Origin: Alteriqipengyuania lutimaris
GTDB lineage: Bacteria; Pseudomonadota; Alphaproteobacteria; Sphingomonadales; Sphingomonadaceae
Direction of reading: 5' to 3'
Length of the DNA stretch: 64,000 bases
Assembly: GCF_003363135.1 (NCBI RefSeq)
Contig: NZ_QRBB01000001.1
Coordinates: forward strand, 1,648,501-1,712,500
The position numbers were made by a program, and so were the translations under genes. The notes under the pieces are model-generated. The model did no database searches. It saw only the letters and a list, made by a program, of their open reading frames with translations, and was not told the DNA's origin. Each line of letters starts with the position of its first letter. The first letter of the stretch is position 1. Of this stretch, positions 58,561 through 64,000 are shown in pieces.

Positions 58561-58614
58561 GGTGCTCCTTTCGGATGGGACCGGCATGCGATGCCGGGGG
58601 AGGGGATGCCCTTG

Positions 58615-59013
<399 letters not shown>

Positions 59014-59015
59014 CT

Positions 59016-59031
59016 AGTGCAATGTTGCACT
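59016..59031. promoter_or_regulatory. Perfect palindrome upstream of glnB
   Basis: AGTGCAATGTTGCACT has 7-bp arms around TG and lies 63 bp before the glnB start in the 133-bp gap after argC. Its two TGCA cores are 4 bp apart, unlike the wider spacing of NtrC sites, so I do not assign NtrC. I see no clear -24/-12 sigma-54 promoter. Confidence 0.45.
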
Positions 59032-59086
59032 GCGATAAAGGGGCAAGTTCTTTGCGTAATCCGGGCCGATCGCTGCCGGAATCTGT

Positions 59087-60019
59087 TCAGCGCAGTCGCA
59101 GTGAAGCAGTTTCCGGAAAGCCGGCCATCAGGTTGAGATTCTGGATCGCCGCGCCGCTCGCGCCCTTGCCGAGATTGTCGAGCGTCGCGACCAGGCGCGC
59201 GTTCCAGCCGCCGGCGTTTCCGAACACGGCCACCGCCATGCCATCGTCGGGATCGGGATCGCGGTGGATCAGAAGTTCTGCGGGCGTCTCGCCCGAGCGA
59301 ACGGACACGACGGGCGAGCCTGCGTAGAACGCTTCGAGTTCGTCCCTCAGCGCGTCGGCCGATGGATCGGTCGCCATCGCCCCCAGGTGCAGCGGCACCT
59401 CCACCAGCATCCCGCGATAGGCGGGCACGACCGAAGGCGCGAAAAGCACGCCATGGTCGAGCCCGGCATGCTGCTGCATCTCCGGAAGGTGCTTGTGACT
59501 GAGGTCGAGCCCGTAGGCGCGAAAGGCGATGTCGGGTTCTTCCTCGAACCGCTCGATCAGGGCCTTGCCGCCGCCCGAATAGCCGCTGACCGCATTGACG
59601 GTGAAGGGCCAGTCGGCAGGCAGCAACCCGGCGCGCACCAATGGCGCGACGAGCGCTAGGAAGCCTGTCGGATAGCAGCCCGGATTGCCTACGCGGCTCG
59701 CTTCGGCGATCGCGTCGCGGCCGATCAGTTCGGGAAAACCATAGGTCCAGCCATCGGCCACCCGGTGCGCGGAGGATGCATCGACGATCCGCGTCGCGCT
59801 TGCCGGGTCGACCAGCGCGACCGCTTCGCGCGCGGCGTCGTCGGGCAGGCACAGGACCGCGAAGGGGTGCTCGTTCAGCGCCTCGCGCCGCGCGGACGCG
59901 TCCTTACGCCGCGCGTCATCGAGCACCACTGGCTCGAAATGCGGATGCGCCTCGAGCCGCGCGACGATCTCCAGACCGGTCGTTCCGGCGGCGCCATCGA
60001 CGAAGACGGGGACGGTCAC
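59087..60019 (-). CDS. argC: N-acetyl-gamma-glutamyl-phosphate reductase (type 2)
   Basis: The start is the GTG at 60019, 13 bp after the upstream SH3 gene stop, giving 310 residues, the typical length of the shorter type 2 ArgC. VDGAAGTTGLEIVARL is the NADP-binding entry and GNPGCYPTGF holds the catalytic C115; the late HKHLPEM segment bears a conserved His. It carries out the third step of arginine synthesis. The longer upstream reading overlaps the SH3 gene and is rejected. Confidence 0.93.
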   Translation of the reverse strand: MTVPVFVDGAAGTTGLEIVARLEAHPHFEPVVLDDARRKDASARREALNEHPFAVLCLPDDAAREAVALVDPASATRIVDASSAHRVADGWTYGFPELIGRDAIAEASRVGNPGCYPTGFLALVAPLVRAGLLPADWPFTVNAVSGYSGGGKALIERFEEEPDIAFRAYGLDLSHKHLPEMQQHAGLDHGVLFAPSVVPAYRGMLVEVPLHLGAMATDPSADALRDELEAFYAGSPVVSVRSGETPAELLIHRDPDPDDGMAVAVFGNAGGWNARLVATLDNLGKGASGAAIQNLNLMAGFPETASLRLR

Positions 60020-60032
60020 AGCGCGCCGGCCA

Positions 60033-60443
60033 TCAGGCGAATGCGGACCGCTTGACGTAGCCCGAAGGCCCATCGGGGCCGAGGCATCCCCACACCCAGG
60101 TCGTCGTCACGTCGAGCGCCTGGAATTGCGTGCCCGGTTCCAGGGTGACGATCACGTCGTCCTCGGCCTGGGTGGAGCGAACGAGCGCCGCGGGTGCGTC
60201 GCCGATGTGCATGTCCGTCGGCACGGCATAGTGTGCGACGAGGAACCGGGGGGCCAGTGCGATATGCGCCAGATCCCGCCGCAGGGGCAGCGTGCCCTTT
60301 TCCGGCCAGTCGACCGGGCCGGTCAGGCCGAGCTCGGCCCGCTGTTCGGGAATGGTTTGCGGATCGTTCACTAGGGCTTGTCGACTATCATGCGCTTTTG
60401 CGGCGCGCTTACCCTGTGCGCGCCGCGCTAACAACCTCAACAC
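60033..60443 (-). CDS. SH3-domain-like protein
   Basis: From the GTG at 60443 (AAAGGA 9 bp upstream) the product is 136 residues. The C-terminal 60 residues look like a bacterial SH3 domain (APRFLVAHYAVP, VIVTLEPGTQFQALDV, TWVWGCLGPDGPSGYVKRSAF). There is no signal peptide. A shorter start is a GTG at 60371. It sits between the aminopeptidase gene and argC, in the same direction, and may be co-transcribed with them. Similar small SH3 proteins next to leucyl aminopeptidase are familiar in sphingomonads, but a role is unknown. Confidence 0.75.
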   Translation of the reverse strand: MLRLLARRAQGKRAAKAHDSRQALVNDPQTIPEQRAELGLTGPVDWPEKGTLPLRRDLAHIALAPRFLVAHYAVPTDMHIGDAPAALVRSTQAEDDVIVTLEPGTQFQALDVTTTWVWGCLGPDGPSGYVKRSAFA

Positions 60444-60470
60444 CTATAATCGTCCTTTGCCGGGTCGGAC

Positions 60471-61904
60471 TTATGCGCCGAAACGCGCTCGCAGCATGTG
60501 CCAGCTTGCACGCAGACCGTAAGCTTCGCCGCCCTTGGGCCGCCCCGGTTTCGCCGCCGGACGCCAGCCATAGGTATCGAAATGCGCCCAGTCCAACGGC
60601 GTACCGTCCTTCGCCTTGCCCACGAACTTGTCGAGGAAAAGCCCCGCGACGCTCGCTCCCGCAAATCCCGTCTTGTGCGCATTGACGCAATCGGCGAGCG
60701 GGGATTCGAGCCATTCGACGTAGATCGCCGGCAGCGGGAGGCGCCAGGGCTCGTCGTCGTGCTGTCTGCCTGCTTCGATCAGCGCCTGCGCGGTTTCGTC
60801 GCGCCGCGTCATCAGAGCGGGGTAGTCGGGGCCCAACGCCACGCGCGCCGCGCCGGTCAGGGTCGCAAAATCTATGATCAGATCCGGATACTCTTCGCTC
60901 GCGCGGTCGAGCGCGTCGGCCAGGATCAGGCGCCCCTCGGCATCGGTGTTGGTGATCTCCACGGTCAGGCCCTTGCGGCTCTTCACGATATCGCCGGGCC
61001 GCAGCGAATTGCCCGAGATGGCGTTTTCGACCGCGGGCACGAGCAGGTGAAGGCGCACGGGCAGGGCATGTTCCATCACCAGCTTGGCCAGCGCAATGGC
61101 ATGCGCGGCGCCGCCCATGTCCTTCTTCATCAGCGCCATCCCGGTGCTCGACTTGATGTCGAGACCTCCGGAATCGAAGCTGACGCCCTTGCCGACGATC
61201 GCGAGCACGGGTGTGTCCTTCGTGGCCGCTTTCGGGCTCCACGTCAGGTGGATGATCCGCGGCGCATGCTCGCGCGCCGCCGCGCGACCGACCGCGTGGA
61301 CGAGGGGGTATTCCTGTTCCAGCTTGTCGCCGCGTGTCACTTCGAGAGAGGCGTTGTGCGCCTTGGCCAGCGTCTCGATCTCGGCCTCGATGCCTGCAGG
61401 GCCCATGTCTTCGGGGGGAGTGTCGACCATCCGGCGAACCAGATTGACCGCCTCCGCCTCGGCGATGGCGGGATCGATCGCCTTGGCATTCTTGGTCAGG
61501 AGCACGCGCGGACCGGCGGGCTCGGCATCGCTGCGATAGGCTGTGTTCTTGTACTGCGCCGTCTGCCAGCCGTGGAGCGCGGGGCCGGGCTCTCGGTCCG
61601 CCAGGCGATAGGTGCCTGCGGGCAGCACTTCGGCGAGCCGCGCGAGGCACCAGCTCGACAGGTTTTCCGGATCGGCGACGCCGCCTACGGCGAACCATGG
61701 CGCATCACCGCCAGGGGTCGCGGGGACGATCGCGGTTTCGTACCCCTTGCCGGTGAATCCTTGCCCATCGAGCATCGCGCGCTGCGTGTCGCTGAGCGTT
61801 TTTGCCCAGTCGGCAAAGCCGGATTCGTTGACGAGTTGAAGCTCGGTTGCGTTCTGTCCCTTATCGGGCTGTATCAAAGCGGTCTTTGTCATTGTATCGT
61901 GCAT
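60471..61904 (-). CDS. Leucyl aminopeptidase family protein (M17)
   Basis: With the ATG at 61904 the protein has 477 residues (an ATG at 61892 is also possible). The C-terminal M17 catalytic domain shows VGKGVSFDSGGLDIKSSTGM, MKKDMGGAA and the signature NTDAEGRLILAD, which together supply the two-zinc site ligands. It removes N-terminal residues from peptides in the cytoplasm as a hexamer. It is the first gene of a minus-strand run with the SH3 protein and argC, and is divergent from a lipoprotein gene. Confidence 0.93.
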   Translation of the reverse strand: MHDTMTKTALIQPDKGQNATELQLVNESGFADWAKTLSDTQRAMLDGQGFTGKGYETAIVPATPGGDAPWFAVGGVADPENLSSWCLARLAEVLPAGTYRLADREPGPALHGWQTAQYKNTAYRSDAEPAGPRVLLTKNAKAIDPAIAEAEAVNLVRRMVDTPPEDMGPAGIEAEIETLAKAHNASLEVTRGDKLEQEYPLVHAVGRAAAREHAPRIIHLTWSPKAATKDTPVLAIVGKGVSFDSGGLDIKSSTGMALMKKDMGGAAHAIALAKLVMEHALPVRLHLLVPAVENAISGNSLRPGDIVKSRKGLTVEITNTDAEGRLILADALDRASEEYPDLIIDFATLTGAARVALGPDYPALMTRRDETAQALIEAGRQHDDEPWRLPLPAIYVEWLESPLADCVNAHKTGFAGASVAGLFLDKFVGKAKDGTPLDWAHFDTYGWRPAAKPGRPKGGEAYGLRASWHMLRARFGA

Positions 61905-61963
61905 GGCGATGATGGCGCCTCGGCTCAACCGGATTCGCGCCGCGACAAGGGAATAGATTATTG

Positions 61964-62788
61964 ATGGCCGGAAGTTTCACGAAGCTTCTGCTTGCAACCT
62001 GCGTGACGCTTGCCGCGTGTAGCTCGCCCGAAGAGCTCGAGAAACAGGCGGGGGTGGAGGATGACGAGACCTCCGCAACGGCGGGCAGGGGTGACGCAGC
62101 GGTCGCGACGCCGACCTCCACGCAAAGCGCCGCGCGCGAGATATCCGAAGAGACGGACCTCTACGCCTTCTCCTTCGCCTATCCCGAAACGCTGGGATCG
62201 ATCCCGGCGCTCAAGGACCGGCTGGATGAGCAGGCCAATCGCGAGGAAGCGGACCTCCAGCGCGCTGCCCGCGATGCGAGTCGCGAAGCGCGCGAGGAAG
62301 GTTTCCCCTATAACCGCTACATGGTCACCATCGAATGGCGGCTGGCGGGCAAGACCGACGACTGGCTGAGCCTGGTGGAAAGGGGCGCGACCTATTTCGG
62401 CGGTGCGCACGGCAATTACGGTCTCAGCAGCGTGCTCTGGCACAGCGGTGCGCAGCGCCTGCTCGAACCCATCGTGCTGTTCGAATCGCAGGACGCGCTG
62501 ACCGAGGCGCTCGGCACGCGGTTCTGCGATGCGCTCGATGCGCAGCGCATGGCGCGCCGCGGGGGCGAGGCGAGCGATAGCGACGACATCTTCGATCGGT
62601 GCCCCTCGCTCGAGGAGCTGGAGCTGGTTCTGCTGACGAACGGCAGCAGGTTCGACCGGCTGATGCTCTATGCCGCGCCCTACGTCGCCGGCCCTTATGC
62701 CGAGGGCGATTACGAGATAGAACTGAGCGTCGACGATGCGATCCGCGCAGCGGTGAAGCCCCGCTATCGCGATGACTTCGTATCGTAA
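61964..62788 (+). CDS. DUF3298/DUF4163-type lipoprotein
   Basis: The ATG at 61964 gives 274 residues with a lipoprotein signal (LLLATCVTLAAC) and a low-complexity linker (residues about 25-60, Ala/Thr/Ser-rich). The domain that follows contains FSFAYPETL, and VERGATYFGGAHGNYG, a hallmark of the DUF3298 (RsiV/PdaC-like) family, then a closing FDRLMLYAAPYVAGPYAEGDYEIEL, read in pieces. Members are periplasmic and may bind peptidoglycan or lysozyme, but the role is unproven. It ends 38 bp before the methionine aminopeptidase gene. Confidence 0.85.
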   Translation: MAGSFTKLLLATCVTLAACSSPEELEKQAGVEDDETSATAGRGDAAVATPTSTQSAAREISEETDLYAFSFAYPETLGSIPALKDRLDEQANREEADLQRAARDASREAREEGFPYNRYMVTIEWRLAGKTDDWLSLVERGATYFGGAHGNYGLSSVLWHSGAQRLLEPIVLFESQDALTEALGTRFCDALDAQRMARRGGEASDSDDIFDRCPSLEELELVLLTNGSRFDRLMLYAAPYVAGPYAEGDYEIELSVDDAIRAAVKPRYRDDFVS

Positions 62789-62826
62789 GCTCGCTTTTTT
62801 CGGCTTTCATGCATATCTAGCGCGCC

Positions 62827-63660
62827 ATGACCGAATACCAGACCATCGAAGACTACGATGCCGACGTCTATCGCGACGGCACCATCAAGCTGCACGGCCC
62901 GGAAGGGTTCGAGGGCATGCGCAGGGCCGGGCGGCTGGCGGCCGACATCCTCGACCAGATGCCTGAACTCGTCCAGCCCGGGGTGACCACGCAGAGCATT
63001 GACGACGCGATCCGCACCATGATGCTGGATGCAGGCGCGGTGCCCGCGACGCTGGGCTATCGCGGCTACACCCATTCGAGCTGCATCTCGGTCAACCATG
63101 TGATCTGCCACGGCATCCCAAGCGAGAAGACGCTGAAGGATGGCGATATCGTCAATATCGACGTGACCCCGCTGCTCGACGGCTGGCACGGCGACACCAG
63201 CCGCATGTTCTTTGCGGGCGATCCGCCGCTGAAGGCGACGAAGCTGGTCGAGGCGACGCACGAGGCGCTGATGATCGGGATCGAGGCGGCATCGAAGCCG
63301 GGCGCACATCTCGGCGATGTCGGCGCGGCGATCGAGGCGCATGCCAAGAAGCACCGCTATGGCGTGGTACGCGAATTCTGCGGCCACGGAGTGGGGCGGC
63401 TGTTCCACGACGCGCCCGAAGTCGTCCATGTGGGCGTTGCGGGTACGGGTCCGGAGCTCAAGCCCGGCATGTTCTTCACCATCGAGCCGATGCTCAATGC
63501 GGGCAAGCCATGGGCGAAGGTGCTGGGCGACGGCTGGACCGCGGTCAGCCGCGACAAGTCGCTCTCCGCCCAGTTCGAACACTCGCTCGGCATTACCGAG
63601 GACGGGGTCGAGATCTTCACGCTGAGCGCGAAGGAGCGGCACAAGCCGCCTTATTCGTAA
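62827..63660 (+). CDS. map: Methionine aminopeptidase, type I
   Basis: The 277-residue enzyme has the five metal ligands D112 (NIDVTP), D123 (HGDTSR), H187 (FCGHGVG), E220 (FTIEPM) and E251 (FEHSLG), plus the substrate His in YTHSSCISVNHVICHG. It removes the initiator Met from new proteins. The N-terminal 25 residues before EGFEGMRRAGRL are a typical alphaproteobacterial extension. A REP-like repeat starts about 8 bp after the stop. Confidence 0.97.
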   Translation: MTEYQTIEDYDADVYRDGTIKLHGPEGFEGMRRAGRLAADILDQMPELVQPGVTTQSIDDAIRTMMLDAGAVPATLGYRGYTHSSCISVNHVICHGIPSEKTLKDGDIVNIDVTPLLDGWHGDTSRMFFAGDPPLKATKLVEATHEALMIGIEAASKPGAHLGDVGAAIEAHAKKHRYGVVREFCGHGVGRLFHDAPEVVHVGVAGTGPELKPGMFFTIEPMLNAGKPWAKVLGDGWTAVSRDKSLSAQFEHSLGITEDGVEIFTLSAKERHKPPYS

Positions 63661-63668
63661 TTGTTTCT

Positions 63669-63753
63669 CGTCACACCGGACTTGATCCGGGGTCGTGCTT
63701 TTCTTCTGCTGCGCATCAGCAAGCCTTGCCCCGGATCAAGTCCGGGGTGACGA
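63669..63753. repeat. REP-like inverted repeat pair, family 3
   Basis: Left arm 63669-63692 (CGTCACACCGGACTTGATCC and on) and right arm 63729-63753 (CCCCGGATCAAGTCCGGGGT and on) are near-perfect reverse complements about 36 bp apart. GGACTTGATCCGGGG is a common intergenic repeat in alphaproteobacterial genomes, as I recall. It lies between two convergent genes and could act as a transcriptional boundary. Confidence 0.75.
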
Positions 63754-63759
63754 TAGTGT

Positions 63760-64000
63760 TCAGTCGCGCGCGGCCCGGATAGCCGCCCCAGCGGCAAAGG
63801 GCGCGATGGCGCACAGCACCAGGCTGAACGCGGCGGCGAAGAGCGCTCCGGAAATATCCTCGCGCGCCAGATGCCCCGCGCCGAAAATCACCAGTGGCAC
63901 CGCAATCGGTGCGAGCAGCAGTCCTGCCAGCGCGGTGCCTGCACGCAGGCTCGCGAGCAGCGCGGCGGTGATGAGGCCGATGGCGGCAAGCCCTGGGGTG
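63760..64000 (-). CDS. ccmB: CcmB-like heme exporter subunit, 5' end outside window
   Basis: The frame open from base 64000 leftward ends at a TGA (63762-63760) and encodes the last 79 residues of a membrane protein. It reads GLAAIGLITAALLASLRAG, LLLAPIAVPLVIFGAG, a loop, and the final FSLVLCAIAPFAAGAAIRAARD. The APxxVPxxIFGAG stretch and the PFAxxAAIR ending match the C terminus of CcmB, the permease of the CcmAB heme exporter in cytochrome c maturation. Only the end is visible, so the identification is moderate. Confidence 0.75.
   Translation of the reverse strand, partial: TPGLAAIGLITAALLASLRAGTALAGLLLAPIAVPLVIFGAGHLAREDISGALFAAAFSLVLCAIAPFAAGAAIRAARD

Overview
The window is a stretch of GC-rich bacterial chromosome that reads as Alphaproteobacteria, order Sphingomonadales, most likely family Erythrobacteraceae. 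This is an inference from protein-level recognition: two large TonB-dependent receptors with the NGRR plug signature typical of sphingomonads, the gene order argS / SPOR protein / nagZ / scpA / scpB / tatABC, a divergent cpa (Tad/Flp) pilus cluster, ispH-thrB-rnhA, and tamA-tamB. I see no rRNA, tRNA, insertion sequence, prophage or CRISPR array. Genes are tightly packed, often with 1-4 base start/stop overlaps.

Layout. 1-4.4 kb (minus): an operon of a polytopic membrane protein, a penicillin-acylase-type hydrolase and an M16 zinc peptidase that runs off the left edge. 4.6-7.2 kb: clpB. 7.2-19.2 kb: a nutrient-uptake and modification block with two TonB-dependent receptors, three separate 2-oxoglutarate/Fe(II) oxygenases (one with Sel1-like repeats, one fused to TPR repeats), a small exported protein and a methyltransferase. 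19.3-23.5 kb: thiolase, short-chain dehydrogenase, crotonase and methylthioadenosine phosphorylase, separated by REP-like palindromic repeats. 23.5-30.9 kb (minus): cpaA-cpaB-cpaC-cpaD-cpaE-tadB-tadC, strikingly without the cpaF/tadA ATPase or any Flp pilin gene. 31-35.5 kb: an alpha/beta hydrolase, a FAD oxidoreductase, and ispH-thrB-rnhA on the minus strand.

35.6-43.2 kb (plus): a lipoprotein, argS, a SPOR-domain protein, nagZ, scpA, scpB and tatABC, joining translation, cell-wall recycling/division, chromosome condensation and twin-arginine export. 43.4-46 kb (minus): two paralogous small membrane proteins and an amidohydrolase. 46.1-56.1 kb (plus): threonine ammonia-lyase, the N-end-rule leucyltransferase bpt, tamA, tamB and a GT4 glycosyltransferase. 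56.1-57.1 kb: a two-gene module of a small XRE regulator and a membrane protein behind three tandem palindromic operators. 57.1-61.9 kb (minus): leucyl aminopeptidase, SH3-like protein, argC, glnB (PII) and glnA. 62-64 kb: a lipoprotein, methionine aminopeptidase, and the end of a ccmB-type heme exporter gene.

Most of the window is core metabolism and envelope biology. The least explained items are a 16-bp inverted repeat GTTGC-N6-GCAAC found in four unrelated intergenic regions (a candidate regulon), the XRE operator array, the receptor/oxygenase block, the incomplete Tad cluster, and the tandem small membrane proteins.
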